DNA of 64,000 bases from CAVSUB01 sp963816725 (GTDB lineage Bacteria > Acidobacteriota > Vicinamibacteria > Vicinamibacterales > 2-12-FULL-66-21). The notes under the pieces are model-generated. The model was not told the DNA's origin, did not search any database, and worked only from the letters and a program-made list of their open reading frames with translations. Both the position numbers and the translations under genes were made by a program. The DNA lies in assembly GCA_963816725.1 (NCBI GenBank), contig CAWFMC010000018.1, positions 682,001 through 746,000 of the forward strand. The letters run 5' to 3'. How positions within the stretch are numbered: position 1 is the first letter of the stretch; the number at the start of each line of letters is the position of its first letter. This document shows, piece after piece, positions 26,857-39,445 of the stretch.

Positions 26857-28266
26857 ATGACTGACTCCCCGAAACATCTGCTCATCGTAGACGACGAGAC
26901 CGCGCTCCGTGAGGCGATTGCCGAACGGCTCACCGATCACGGGTTCCTGGTCGAGCAGGCAGGCAGTGGGGAGCAGGCACTCGAGCGGCTGGCGGCGTTC
27001 GCCTTCGACATCCTGCTGACCGATCTGCGACTCCCCGGAGTCGATGGGCGGCAGGTCCTGGACGCTGCGCTCGAGCGCTACCCGGACATCATCGCGATCG
27101 TGATCACCGGCTTCGGCACCGTGAAGGACGCGGTCGACGCCATCAAACAGGGTGCGGCCGACTTCATCACCAAGCCCTTCCAGTTCGACGCGCTGCTCCA
27201 CGTGCTCGGCTCGGCGCTCGAACAGCGGCGGCTCCGGGCCGAGAACGCCTACCTGCGCTCGCAGCTCGAGCAGCGCTATCGCATCGACGGGCTGGTCGGG
27301 ACGAGTCGCGTGATGCGCGACCTGTACCACCTTCTCGAGACCGTCGCGCCGACATCGAGCACGGTGCTGATCGCCGGCGAGACCGGCACCGGCAAGGAGC
27401 TGGCCGCGAGGGCGCTCCATCACAACAGCCCGCGGCGCAACAACCGCTTCGTCGCCCTCAACTGCAGCGCGATTCCGGAAACCCTGCTCGAAGCGGAACT
27501 GTTCGGCCACGTGCGCGGCGCTTTCACCGGCGCGATTGCCACGCGTCAGGGGCGCCTCGAACAGGCCAACAAGGGCACGCTCTTCCTCGACGAGGTGGGG
27601 ACGATGAGCCCGGCGCTGCAGGCGAAGCTGCTGCGCGTGTTGCAGGAACGCGAGTTCGAGCGGGTCGGCGATTCACACACCATCAAAATCGACGTGAGGG
27701 TCATTGCCGCCACGCATTCCGATCTGGATCGGATGGTCGCCGACGGGAGCTTCCGTCAGGATCTCTTCTACCGCCTGAACGTGATCCCGGTGAAGCTGCC
27801 GCCGCTGCGCGATCGCCGGGACGACATCCCGCTGCTGGTCCAGCACTTTCTCCAGAAGCTGTGCGCCGATCTCGGGCGCGAGACGGTCACCGTCTCGCAG
27901 GATGCGATGCGCCGGTTGATGGCGTATTCGTGGCCCGGCAACGTCCGCCAGCTCGAGAACATCGTCGAGCGCGCGCTGGCCTTCAGCAAGGGACGGCCGC
28001 AGATCGACGTCGCGGATCTCGGGCCCGAAATCGTCGAGCCGCGCGGCGGCGCGGGCAAAGACGAGTGCTGGCTGCCGGACGAGGGGCTGGACTTCGAGTC
28101 GTACATCGGCGGACTCGAGCTCGCCATCATCCGCCGATCGCTCGAGAAGACCCACGGCAACAAGCGCCAGGCGGCGAAGCTCCTGAACCTGAAACGTACG
28201 ACGCTGATCGAGAAGCTGAAACGGCTCGAACCACCAGTCGACGACAGCGCGTCGAAGCTCTCCTGA
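26857..28266 (+). CDS. NtrC-family sigma-54-dependent response regulator
   Basis: A 469-residue protein. The receiver domain (residues 5-120) carries Asp56 in LTDLRLPG. The central AAA+ domain has the Walker A GETGTGKE, the sigma-54-contacting loop RGAFTGA, Walker B GTLFLDEVG and the arginine-finger region. The C-terminal 45 residues form a Fis-like helix-turn-helix (IIRRSLEKTHGNKRQAAKLL). All key residues are intact, so it should activate sigma-54 promoters when phosphorylated. The gene downstream starts 11 bases after its stop and may be its co-transcribed partner. Confidence 0.94.
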   Translation: MTDSPKHLLIVDDETALREAIAERLTDHGFLVEQAGSGEQALERLAAFAFDILLTDLRLPGVDGRQVLDAALERYPDIIAIVITGFGTVKDAVDAIKQGAADFITKPFQFDALLHVLGSALEQRRLRAENAYLRSQLEQRYRIDGLVGTSRVMRDLYHLLETVAPTSSTVLIAGETGTGKELAARALHHNSPRRNNRFVALNCSAIPETLLEAELFGHVRGAFTGAIATRQGRLEQANKGTLFLDEVGTMSPALQAKLLRVLQEREFERVGDSHTIKIDVRVIAATHSDLDRMVADGSFRQDLFYRLNVIPVKLPPLRDRRDDIPLLVQHFLQKLCADLGRETVTVSQDAMRRLMAYSWPGNVRQLENIVERALAFSKGRPQIDVADLGPEIVEPRGGAGKDECWLPDEGLDFESYIGGLELAIIRRSLEKTHGNKRQAAKLLNLKRTTLIEKLKRLEPPVDDSASKLS

Positions 28267-28277
28267 GGCCAGATCCC

Positions 28278-29975
28278 ATGCCACCCCGTCACGTCTACTG
28301 GACGATCATCCTGGAGGGCAAGCCGACCGCCTTTCGCGCCCACACGCGCGAGGAGCTGCAGCCCACCTTCAAGCAGTTGTCGTCCAAGCACGCCGACATC
28401 CAGATGAAGTGGTTCGCGCGCGGCAAGCTGTGGGAGTCGCCGGACGAAGAAAAGGATCTCTCACGGCGTGGCCCGGGCAGCGAACGCCGCGCGGCCTCGT
28501 GGCGCCCCGGTGGCAAGCACGAAGACCCTCGTGAGCGGTTCAAGATACCGCGCGACGAGAAGCGCCGGCGCTTCGCCGAACGACTGCACGGCCGCCGACC
28601 AGACGACGAGCGGACGACGTCGGAGACGAGCGAGGAATACGCGCCGCCCGAGGCGGGGATGCCGCCGCCGGATACCCAGCACGACCAGCACGAGTCCGCA
28701 CCGCGACCGAGCGGGGAGCCTGAGTCGTCGACCGCACCTCGCGGGGACACCCCGGCGCCGAAGCGCCCGACTGGTCCGCGCGGCGAGGGCTCCGGGCCGT
28801 CGGCTCGCGTCGATCGTGAGGAGCGGCCGCGCGAGCGCAAGCCGTACTCGGATCGGCCGCGCGACGAAGGGCGTCCGTCTGGCGATCGGCCGTGGTCACC
28901 GCGCCCGAAGCCGTTCAGGGATCGTGGCGATCGACCATCGGGTCCGCCGCGTGGCGCCGGCGCGCGCGGCGGCTGGGACAAGAAGCCGTGGGACAAAAAG
29001 CCGAGGCCAGCGGGCGACGACCGTCCCGCCGGCACGAGACCCGCGGGGCCGCGCGGCGAAGGCGGGGACGCCCCGCGCGCCGATCGCGAGCGGAAGCCGT
29101 ATTCGAATCGGCCACGCGGCGAAGGCCGCCCATCCGGCGATCGGCCGTGGTCGCCGCGCCCGAAGCCGTTTGGCGATCGCGGCGATCGACCGTCCGGACC
29201 GCCGCGGGGGACCGGCGGCGGGTGGGAGAAGAAGCCCTGGGACAAGAAGCCGCGCGCGCCGGCCCCGCATGGCGGTGACGATCGCCCGTCCGGCGGCAGA
29301 CCCTCCGGCCCACGCGGGGAAGGCGGCGGCGCGCCGCGCGCTGATCGCGAGCGGAAACCGTACTCGGATCGGCCACGTGGCGAAGGCCGGCCGTCCGGCG
29401 ATCGGCCGTGGTCGCCGCGTCCGAAGCCGTTTGGCCATCGACCCTCAGGGCCCCCAGGAGCACGCGGCCCCAGTGCGCGCGGTGGTTGGGACAAGAAGCC
29501 GTGGGACAAGAAGCCGAGACCGCCAGGTTCGCGCGATGGTGGCGATCGTGGGCCTGCGTCCCGGCCCAAGGGGCCGCGGGACGGCGGCGGCGCGCCGCAC
29601 GCTGATCGCGACCGGAAACCGTACTCGGATCGGCCACGCGGTGAAGGACGACCGTCCGGCGACCGGCCGTGGTCGCCGCGCCCGAAGCCGTTTGGCGATC
29701 GCCCCTCGTCTGGTCCGCGCAAGCCGTGGGACCGGCCCGCGGGATCACGTCCGCCTGGCGGCGGTGGACGTCCTCAGGGTCCCGGATCGACTGGTGGGAC
29801 CCGTCCGTCAGGGCCGCGCGAGGGTGGCGGTGAGCGGCCGTTCACGCCGAAGCCGCCGGCCAAGCGCGCACCCTTCCGGCAGCCTGGTAACGCGAGCGTC
29901 GGCCGCAAGCCGCCTGCCCCAAAGAAGTCCGGCAAACCGCGCAAGCCGGGCGGCGGGGGAGGACGCTCGCGATGA
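28278..29975 (+). CDS. Arg/Pro/Gly-rich low-complexity protein with four 85-87-residue repeats
   Basis: A 565-residue protein. The first about 60 residues (HVYWTIILEGKPTAFRAHTR onward) look like a small folded domain. After that the chain is highly charged and disordered, dominated by Arg, Pro, Gly, Asp and Lys. Four copies of an 85-87-residue unit, about 255-261 bases each, begin near 28839, 29094, 29355 and 29616. Each has KPYSDRPR, GDRPWSPRPKPF and usually GGWDKKPWDKKPRP. Such RGG-like tails often bind RNA, but that is inference. The start is ATG at 28278, 11 bases after the NtrC-type gene. The end overlaps the Dabb gene by 4 bases. I know of no named family. Confidence 0.75.
   Translation: MPPRHVYWTIILEGKPTAFRAHTREELQPTFKQLSSKHADIQMKWFARGKLWESPDEEKDLSRRGPGSERRAASWRPGGKHEDPRERFKIPRDEKRRRFAERLHGRRPDDERTTSETSEEYAPPEAGMPPPDTQHDQHESAPRPSGEPESSTAPRGDTPAPKRPTGPRGEGSGPSARVDREERPRERKPYSDRPRDEGRPSGDRPWSPRPKPFRDRGDRPSGPPRGAGARGGWDKKPWDKKPRPAGDDRPAGTRPAGPRGEGGDAPRADRERKPYSNRPRGEGRPSGDRPWSPRPKPFGDRGDRPSGPPRGTGGGWEKKPWDKKPRAPAPHGGDDRPSGGRPSGPRGEGGGAPRADRERKPYSDRPRGEGRPSGDRPWSPRPKPFGHRPSGPPGARGPSARGGWDKKPWDKKPRPPGSRDGGDRGPASRPKGPRDGGGAPHADRDRKPYSDRPRGEGRPSGDRPWSPRPKPFGDRPSSGPRKPWDRPAGSRPPGGGGRPQGPGSTGGTRPSGPREGGGERPFTPKPPAKRAPFRQPGNASVGRKPPAPKKSGKPRKPGGGGGRSR
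28839..29730 (+). repeat. In-gene tandem repeat, four copies of 255-261 bp
   Basis: Copies begin with AAGCCGTA or AAACCGTA at 28839, 29094, 29355 and 29616 (spacings 255, 261, 261). Each encodes KPYSDRPR/KPYSNRPR, then GDRPWSPRPKPF. The match is high but not exact. The opposite strand carries a 475-codon shadow frame because of the same composition. Confidence 0.85.
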
Positions 29976-30322
29976 TCGCGCACGTCATCCTGTTCAAGCC
30001 GAGGGCTGGCCTGAGCGCCGCCGAACGCGGCGCGGTGCTCGAAGCACTCACCCGCGCCTCACGCGACATACCGGGCATCCGCAGCTTCCGGATCGGCAAG
30101 CGCGTCCGCCATGGCCTGCCGGGTTACGAGCAGATGATGCCGGAGGACTTCGAGTTCCTCGTGATCATCGAGGTCGATGACCTCGACGCGCTGAGGGCCT
30201 ATCTGGCGCACCCCTCACACGCCGCGTTCGGCGCCCACTTCACGCAGTCGTCAGCCGCGGCGCTGGCCTACGACTACGAGGTCGTCGATGTGGCGGATGC
30301 GATCAAGTTGGTGGGTGGGTGA
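29972..30322 (+). CDS. Dabb (dimeric alpha/beta barrel) domain protein
   Basis: A 116-residue protein. IAHVILFKPRAGLSAAERGA at the start and the later FEFLVIIEVDDLDALRAYLA and HPSHAAFGAHF match the stress-responsive Dabb family, a ferredoxin-like fold that dimerises. Its start overlaps the upstream low-complexity gene (ATGA), so it is translationally coupled. Function is unknown; Dabb proteins vary from enzymes to stress proteins. Confidence 0.87.
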   Translation: MIAHVILFKPRAGLSAAERGAVLEALTRASRDIPGIRSFRIGKRVRHGLPGYEQMMPEDFEFLVIIEVDDLDALRAYLAHPSHAAFGAHFTQSSAAALAYDYEVVDVADAIKLVGG

Positions 30323-30343
30323 CTAGCGGTGGAAACCGGAGTG

Positions 30344-30505
30344 GCTTCCCGCTTCCAGCTTCCGGATCTTGTCTTCGGGGCAACGCTTCGGCTGTTTCCA
30401 AACCGAGCTACCGAAATGCTGGCGCACCTGATTGGTGCGCAACACTGCAGTCCAAGCAGTGATGAGCCTCAAGCGAATTCCAGCGGGAAGCGGGAAGCGG
30501 GAAGC
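30344..30505. repeat. GCTTCCC array and inverted GGGAAGC array
   Basis: Three heptads (GCTTCCC, GCTTCCA, GCTTCCG) at 30344-30364 are followed by about 120 bases containing CAACGCTTCGGCTG, then three perfect GGGAAGC copies at 30485-30505. The second set is the exact inverse of the first, so the two could pair. The rest of this about 200-base gap holds nothing recognisable. Confidence 0.75.
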
Positions 30506-30523
30506 TGACAGGCGGGCGAGGTC

Positions 30524-31513
30524 CTACGACGCCCGCTCGGCCCCGCACTCCACAACAAACCGTCCCGCGAGGTTGCGGCCGGCGCGGAGAACGGTGAGAC
30601 CCGCGCTCGCGGCCAGGCCGCGGAACTCGGCCAGCGTGCGATCCTTTCCGCCGACCAGCACCAGCATCAGCAGATCCGGCGGCGCCGGACCGTCGTCTGG
30701 CGCGACGCCGCTCAGGATCATCACCCGTCCGGATGGGCGGGCTGCGTCGGCGCAGCGCGTGAGGATCGCGGCCGCCTCGCGATCCGGCCAGTCGCTCATG
30801 ATGCTCTTCAGAAGATAGAGATCGGCGCCGGCAGGCAGCGGCTGGAAGAAGCTCTGCGCCCGAAGGGTGACCCGGTCGGCCACCCCGGCGGCTCCCAGAA
30901 CGTCCATCGCGCGCCGGACCGTACCGGGCAGATCGACGAGCGTGCCGGTGAGGTGTGGATGCGCGCGCAGGATTTCGGACAGTAGCGCGCCCGTCCCGCC
31001 GCCGACGTCGACGACCGTCCGGATCGCACTCCAGTCGTCATCGAGCAACACGCCGGCATCCGGGGCCCCGTGCCCCGCCGGGCCCATGAACGCGTCGAAG
31101 CTCGCGGCGACTTCCGGATGGGACTCGAGAAACGCCCAGAACGGCTGCCCGAATGCTTCGTGAAATGACGCCTCCCCGGTGCGCACCGCAGTCGGCAGCG
31201 TGCTCCATGCGCCGGCCATACGGCCGCCGATGCCGTTCAGGTCGAGCCCCAGCAACACGCCGGGATCGAGCAGCGGACGGGCGGCCTCGTTCAGCGCGAA
31301 CGTCCCGGCTGACGGCTCCTCGAAGAGTCCCTTGGACACGAGATGCGTCAGCACCCGTGTCAGTGCTGACGGATCGGACTGTGTGGCCGCGGCGAGATCG
31401 GCGGCCGTGGTCGCGCCACGGGCGAGGTGCTCGGCGACCCGCAGTGTCGCCACGACGTGCACACACCACGGCGTGCACAAGTCGGTCAGCGACCAGAGAT
31501 CGACCGGCGCCAT
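30524..31513 (-). CDS. SAM-dependent O-methyltransferase (acetylserotonin/hydroxyneurosporene type)
   Basis: A 329-residue protein. The N-terminal about 100 residues form a dimerisation winged helix (LWSLTDLCTPWCVHVVATLR, SDPSALTRVLTHLVSKGLF). The C-terminal Rossmann domain has the SAM motif VVDVGGGTGALLSEIL, LVDLPGTV and LLKSIMSDWPD. It belongs with the O-methyltransferases of small aromatic or polyketide substrates. The substrate is unknown. It is 1 base downstream of dusB on the same strand, so it is likely co-transcribed with mfd-surA-dusB. Confidence 0.88.
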   Translation of the reverse strand: MAPVDLWSLTDLCTPWCVHVVATLRVAEHLARGATTAADLAAATQSDPSALTRVLTHLVSKGLFEEPSAGTFALNEAARPLLDPGVLLGLDLNGIGGRMAGAWSTLPTAVRTGEASFHEAFGQPFWAFLESHPEVAASFDAFMGPAGHGAPDAGVLLDDDWSAIRTVVDVGGGTGALLSEILRAHPHLTGTLVDLPGTVRRAMDVLGAAGVADRVTLRAQSFFQPLPAGADLYLLKSIMSDWPDREAAAILTRCADAARPSGRVMILSGVAPDDGPAPPDLLMLVLVGGKDRTLAEFRGLAASAGLTVLRAGRNLAGRFVVECGAERAS

Positions 31514-31514
31514 G

Positions 31515-32567
31515 TCAGCCCGCGAGGACGACTGGCTCCGTGGCGAAGAAGGTTTCGATGATGTCGCGCAGTTGCGGGATGGTCTCAGCCGCGTTGATCG
31601 CGGTCCGGAGATGCGAGCCGTTCTCGAGCCCTTTGGTGTACCAGGAGTTGAGCGCCCGTAGCTTGCAGATCACCCACTTCGCGCGCCCGCGCGCGGGCTG
31701 GAGATCCGCACCGGCCTGACCCGGCGCGAGGTGGCGAAAGCCGTCGGCCTCGTCGAGGCGCTCGTTGAGCAGCAGATCGATGTACTCGAGCAGGAAGCGG
31801 CTCCGGTCCTCGGCCGTGACCTCTCGCGGCGTCCGGCCCTCCATCATGTCGCGGGCCTGACGGAAGATCCACGGGTTGCGCAGCGCACCGCGGCCGACGA
31901 GCACGCCCGACGCCGCACCGCTGCGCAGGCGATCGACGACCTGCCCCGCCTCGACGCAGTCGCCGCTGCCGAACACGGGAATCTGCACACCCGACGCGAC
32001 GCGGGCGATGAGGTCCCAGTCGGAGCTGCCGGAGTACGACTGCGCCGCGGTTCGTCCGTGTACCGCGACCGCCGCGGCACCGGCGTCTTCCATCCGCTTC
32101 GCCAGATCCGGCGCATTAATCGCCGTCGCGTCCCAGCCGGCGCGCATCTTCACCGTCACCGGGATCCGCACCGCGCGGGCCATCGCGCGGATCACGCCGG
32201 CGGCATGCTCCGGCTCGCGCATCAGGCTGCAGCCGGCGTTGTGTTTGGCGATTTTCGGGACGGGGCACCCCATGTTGACGTCGACCACGTCAGCGCCCAT
32301 GCCCTCGACGATCTGCGCCGCCGCGGCCATCTTCTCGGGATCGCCGCCGAAGATCTGGATCGAGACCGGCCGCTCTTCTTCGGTGTACTCAGCGTATTCG
32401 AGGGTGCGATCGATGCCACGGACCAGCCCTTCGGAGCTGACCATCTCGCTGACGACGAGGCCGCAGCCCCCCTGCCGCTTGACCAGCCGGCGGAACGCGG
32501 TGTCCGTCATGCCGGCCATCGGGGCGAGCGCCAGCGGTGGAGCGAGATCGATCGCGCCGACTTTCAT
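31515..32567 (-). CDS. dusB: tRNA-dihydrouridine synthase DusB
   Basis: A 350-residue FMN enzyme that reduces specific uridines in the D-loop of tRNA. The N-terminal APMAGMTDTAFR, the MNMGCP-like VDVNMGCPVPKIAKHNAGCS with the active-site Cys, the VKMRAGWDAT and GVLVGRGALRNPWIF are typical. The ATG at 32567 gives the family N-terminus MKVGAIDLAPPLALAPMAG. An in-frame TTG at 32597 with AGGAG in front is an alternative and would overlap surA. The order mfd, surA, dusB on the minus strand suggests one transcript. Confidence 0.92.
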   Translation of the reverse strand: MKVGAIDLAPPLALAPMAGMTDTAFRRLVKRQGGCGLVVSEMVSSEGLVRGIDRTLEYAEYTEEERPVSIQIFGGDPEKMAAAAQIVEGMGADVVDVNMGCPVPKIAKHNAGCSLMREPEHAAGVIRAMARAVRIPVTVKMRAGWDATAINAPDLAKRMEDAGAAAVAVHGRTAAQSYSGSSDWDLIARVASGVQIPVFGSGDCVEAGQVVDRLRSGAASGVLVGRGALRNPWIFRQARDMMEGRTPREVTAEDRSRFLLEYIDLLLNERLDEADGFRHLAPGQAGADLQPARGRAKWVICKLRALNSWYTKGLENGSHLRTAINAAETIPQLRDIIETFFATEPVVLAG

Positions 32568-32580
32568 GGGCGGAATGCGG

Positions 32581-33675
32581 TCAGTGCCCGCCGACAACGA
32601 TCGGCTCCTCGCTGCGGACCTGATCCTCGTAGGCCTTCTTCAGGGCATCGTTCTTCCAGACGATGAGCGCCTGGCCGCGCAGGCGGCCGAGGAACTTCTT
32701 CACTTCCGCCTGCTGGCGCGACGCGTACACCTTTTCGGCCACCAGGTCGCGCACGCTTTCGAACGGCTGCGTGACCGGCGTGGTCAGCTTCTCGAGCTTG
32801 AAGATCTGGAAGTTCTTGGCGCCCCGCACCGGCTGCGAGATCTCGCCCGGCTTCATCTTGGTCAGCAGGTCGCTCATCGCCGGCGAGAGCTCCTTCAGCG
32901 GCAGCGGACCGATGAGCCCGCCGTTCGCCTTCGACGGTGAGGACGACACCTCCGCGGCGACCTTGGCGAAGTCCTCGCCTGCCGTCACGCGCGCGCGAAT
33001 CGCGTCGATCTTCTGCTTCGCCTGGTCATCTTGCGCGACGTTGATGCCGGCCTGCCCGCCCTGCGTGCTGGTCGGGATCTCGATCGAAATCTCACGCAGC
33101 GTGACCGTCGGCGCCTCGACGAACTCCGACTGATGCGCCAGGTAGTACTGCCGCGCCTCCTCCTCGGTGATCTGCAGCTTCTGCCCGACTTCGTCCTGCT
33201 GCACGCGATAGACCGTGACCTGCTTCTCGAAGTTCTTCCGCAGGTCGTCCATCGTCATGCCTTCCTGCGCCAGGGCGGCCTTGAACTTGTTCTCGTCTTC
33301 GAGGTTCTGGTCCTTGCGCAGTTGGGTGAGCCAGTCCTTGAACTGCTGATCGGTGACGTGGTAGCCCTTCTCCTTCCCGAGCTGGATGAGCAGCATCTCG
33401 TCGATGGTGTCGACCAGGATCTTCGGGGTGACCTCCGCGATCATCTTCTTGAGCGTGTCGTCGTTCTTCATCGAGTCCGCATCGACGGCGGAGTTGATGC
33501 GCCCGCGGATGGCCGCGATCTGCTTCGCCTCCAGCTCGGTCTTGGTGAGGATGTCGCCGTTGACCTTCACGAGCACCTGCTCGAGCACGTCGGCGGATCC
33601 GACCTGCAGCTGGGTGACGACCGCGGCAGCGGTCAGGGCGAGCGCGACGAGGCGAGGTCTGCTGATCATTGCCAT
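32581..33675 (-). CDS. surA: SurA-like periplasmic chaperone / peptidyl-prolyl isomerase
   Basis: A 364-residue protein with a signal peptide (cut near GSADV). The N-terminal region (residues about 30-190) is a SurA-type chaperone domain. A parvulin-type PpiC domain covers about residues 200-310 (VTLREISIEIP, SSPSKANGGLIGPLPLKEL, MKPGEISQPV). A helical tail follows. It should assist folding of outer-membrane proteins in the periplasm. It lies 27 bases downstream of mfd. Confidence 0.9.
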   Translation of the reverse strand: MAMISRPRLVALALTAAAVVTQLQVGSADVLEQVLVKVNGDILTKTELEAKQIAAIRGRINSAVDADSMKNDDTLKKMIAEVTPKILVDTIDEMLLIQLGKEKGYHVTDQQFKDWLTQLRKDQNLEDENKFKAALAQEGMTMDDLRKNFEKQVTVYRVQQDEVGQKLQITEEEARQYYLAHQSEFVEAPTVTLREISIEIPTSTQGGQAGINVAQDDQAKQKIDAIRARVTAGEDFAKVAAEVSSSPSKANGGLIGPLPLKELSPAMSDLLTKMKPGEISQPVRGAKNFQIFKLEKLTTPVTQPFESVRDLVAEKVYASRQQAEVKKFLGRLRGQALIVWKNDALKKAYEDQVRSEEPIVVGGH

Positions 33676-33702
33676 TCCTCTAACTTACTGAATCTCAGAA
33701 TT

Positions 33703-37233
<3,531 letters not shown>

Positions 37234-37413
37234 GGACGCAGATTCGGCAAGTGCCCGAATCTTTCATTTTACCGTGAAGGCCCCGGGGTTGGTAAAGCTG
37301 AGGTGTGCACGTTGACCCAACGCGAGGCCCGGGCCTACACTCCCCGCATCGTCGCGTCACGCCGGTCGTGGAGTCTCTTCCCGCAGGTCGATTGTGGGCC
37401 CCGGAGGTGGTAC

Positions 37414-37590
37414 ATGCCGAAAGTACTGAAGTGTGCCGATGTCATGGGCGACTGCAACACGGTGATCGTCGGCAAGGACGCCGACGAGGTGTTCGCGAAG
37501 GCCGAAGCGCACGCCCGCAAGGAACACAACATGACGATCATCACGCCCAGCGTCATGTCGCAGATCGAGGCGGCCATCAAGGACCGCTGA
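37414..37590 (+). CDS. DUF1059 small protein
   Basis: A 58-residue protein: MPKVLKCADVMGDCNTVIVG, then KDADEVFAKAEAHARKEHNM and a helical end. This is the DUF1059 pattern with two conserved cysteines (Cys7 and Cys14). A strong GGAGG site is 7 bases before the ATG. Function is unknown. It is convergent with hldE2. Confidence 0.85.
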   Translation: MPKVLKCADVMGDCNTVIVGKDADEVFAKAEAHARKEHNMTIITPSVMSQIEAAIKDR

Positions 37591-37605
37591 CCGGCTGTCA
37601 GCCGG
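37591..37605. terminator. Hairpin between convergent DUF1059 and hldE2
   Basis: CCGGCT and AGCCGG pair across GTC, immediately after the DUF1059 stop and spanning the stop codon of hldE2. It resembles the hairpin at 16880, which is likewise placed on the junction of two convergent genes. No U tract is seen. Confidence 0.4.
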
Positions 37606-38089
37606 CGCGCACTTTCTTCACGAGCGCGCTGGTCGAGTAGCCCTCTTCGACCGTGACACGGACGACGCGCCCGCCGCGAGCTTCGACTGTGTCACGGCCG
37701 ACGATTCGATCCGCCGCCCAGTCCGCCCCCTTCACCAGCACGTCCGGCTGCAGTGCCTCGATGATCTCTCCAGGCGTGTCCTGGTCGAAGAGCACCACCG
37801 CGTCGACGCAATCGAGCGCCGCCAGCAGTTCCGCGCGCTCCGATTCGCAGGTGATCGGCCGATCCTCGCCTTTGTTCCGCTTGACCGAAACATCGCCGTT
37901 GAGCCCGACGACCAGCGCGTCACCGAGGGCCCGTGCTTCCCGCAGGTAGCGGACGTGGCCTGGATGCAGCAGGTCGAACACGCCGTTGGTGAAGACGATG
38001 GACTTGCCCTCGGCGCGGAGCGCCGCGATCAGCGCCCGGGCCGCATCCCACGAGAGGAGCCGTTCGACCCCGCCGCCTTCGACCTTCAT
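37598..38089 (-). CDS. rfaE2: D-glycero-beta-D-manno-heptose 1-phosphate adenylyltransferase
   Basis: A 163-residue cytidylyltransferase-fold protein. It has IVFTNGVFDLLHPGHVRYL, the HxGH active site, VGLNGDVSVKRNKGEDRPI and later VKGADW. This is the stand-alone C-terminal half of HldE (RfaE domain II). It makes ADP-D-glycero-beta-D-manno-heptose for the LPS inner core. The start overlaps the stop of the wzt-like gene by 4 bases, so the two are coupled. A kinase half (RfaE domain I) is not in this window. Confidence 0.93.
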   Translation of the reverse strand: MKVEGGGVERLLSWDAARALIAALRAEGKSIVFTNGVFDLLHPGHVRYLREARALGDALVVGLNGDVSVKRNKGEDRPITCESERAELLAALDCVDAVVLFDQDTPGEIIEALQPDVLVKGADWAADRIVGRDTVEARGGRVVRVTVEEGYSTSALVKKVRAG

Positions 38090-39438
38090 TCCGACGCCTC
38101 ACCGGTCCGCTCGAAGACGATGCCTTCGGAGAAGCGCCATTGATGGCGCGGCCGGTAGATGCCGACGTCCTTGGTCCGCGACTTCACACGGAACGTGTAC
38201 AGCAGCCGGTGATAGTCGTAGGGGTAGCCGTCGACCTTGTGAATCGCGACATCGAGTTTGTAGGTGCCTTCCACAAGATCCAGGCTGTCGATCGTGAAGA
38301 CCGCTTCGGCGTCACCGAATAACCGCTCGCCTTTCAACTCCTCGAGGCTGGTGTTGGTCCCGTAACAACATACTCCTTCGGCATTGAAGATCCCGATGCC
38401 GATGACGAAGTCGTCGATCTCGAGCGGCGCGCGCATGCGGATCCGAATCACGAGCGGCGAACCCGACTGGAACACGTGTCCGCGCTCACCGTCGGCCGCC
38501 GCCAGCATGACGTCGGTGATCTCGACTTCACGGGATCCCCACCGCCCTTCCGTAGCGCGGAACATGTCGGCGGGCGCCTCGGCGGTTTCGATCGGATGAT
38601 CCGGGAGCACGGCGGTCGCCGGTTCGTCGGGCGAGACCACCACCGCTGATTCGAGCGCCTTGGCGTCGGCCGCGGCGAGCTGCGTCTCCTCGCCGACTTC
38701 GACGTCGGTGACGTAGGCGCCGACGATACGGCGCGGATCGCCTGCGCCTTTCAGACGGCCGTGATCGAGCCAGATCGCTTCGTCGCAGAACTTCTCGACG
38801 AGTCCGAGCGAGTGCGTGACCAGCAGGATCGTTCGGCCGCGGCGTTTGAACTCGGCGAACTTGTCGAGGCACTTGTGGGTGAACCCTTCGTCGCCGACGG
38901 CCAGGACCTCGTCGACCAGCAGGACGTCCGGGTCGACGTGGATCGCCACCGCGAACCCGAGCCGCATGTACATCCCCGACGAGTAGGTCTTCACGGGCGC
39001 GTCGATGAACGCCTCGAGCTCCGCGAACTCGACGATCTCGTCGAACCGCTGGGTGATCTCCTTCTTCGTGAGGCCGAGCATGATCCCGTTGATGAAGACG
39101 TTCTCGCGGCCGGAAATCTCGGGATGGAAGCCGGCGCCCAGCTCGATCAAGGCCGAGATCCGTCCGTGCACCGTCACGCTGCCGGTCGTGGGTTTGGTGA
39201 TTCCGGCAACCAGCTTGAGCATCGTGCTCTTGCCCGACCCGTTCCTGCCGATCACGCCAAGCGTGCGTCCCTTCGGCACGGTGAAGGACACGTCCTGCAC
39301 CGCCGCGAACGTCTCGTCCGGCTTCAGATCGCGCACCAGGCTGCGCGACAACAGCGCGCTCTTGAGCGTCGCGAACTGCCGCCGTCGATCGTACCGGCGG
39401 TAGATCTTCGAGGCGTGGAGGACTTCGATGGCGTTCAT
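38086..39438 (-). CDS. wzt: Wzt-type ABC exporter ATPase with C-terminal sugar-binding domain
   Basis: A 450-residue protein. The ATPase (residues 1-about 235) has Walker A GRNGSGKSTMLKLV, the signature SSGMYMRLGFAVAI, and Walker B DVLLVDEVLAVGDEG. The C-terminal about 150 residues match the Wzt_C immunoglobulin-like domain that recognises the glycan terminus (VFQSGSPLVIRIRMRAPLEI). It energises export of an O-antigen-type or similar polysaccharide. It is separated from its permease by a repeat-filled 154-base gap and coupled to rfaE2. Confidence 0.91.
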   Translation of the reverse strand: MNAIEVLHASKIYRRYDRRRQFATLKSALLSRSLVRDLKPDETFAAVQDVSFTVPKGRTLGVIGRNGSGKSTMLKLVAGITKPTTGSVTVHGRISALIELGAGFHPEISGRENVFINGIMLGLTKKEITQRFDEIVEFAELEAFIDAPVKTYSSGMYMRLGFAVAIHVDPDVLLVDEVLAVGDEGFTHKCLDKFAEFKRRGRTILLVTHSLGLVEKFCDEAIWLDHGRLKGAGDPRRIVGAYVTDVEVGEETQLAAADAKALESAVVVSPDEPATAVLPDHPIETAEAPADMFRATEGRWGSREVEITDVMLAAADGERGHVFQSGSPLVIRIRMRAPLEIDDFVIGIGIFNAEGVCCYGTNTSLEELKGERLFGDAEAVFTIDSLDLVEGTYKLDVAIHKVDGYPYDYHRLLYTFRVKSRTKDVGIYRPRHQWRFSEGIVFERTGEASE

Positions 39439-39445
39439 CGGCGGA

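Noticed and set aside
28295..29722. 475-codon open frame on the reverse strand of the low-complexity gene
   Set aside because: It arises from the repeat composition; the plus-strand frame has a good start, a coupled downstream gene and a sensible N-terminal domain.
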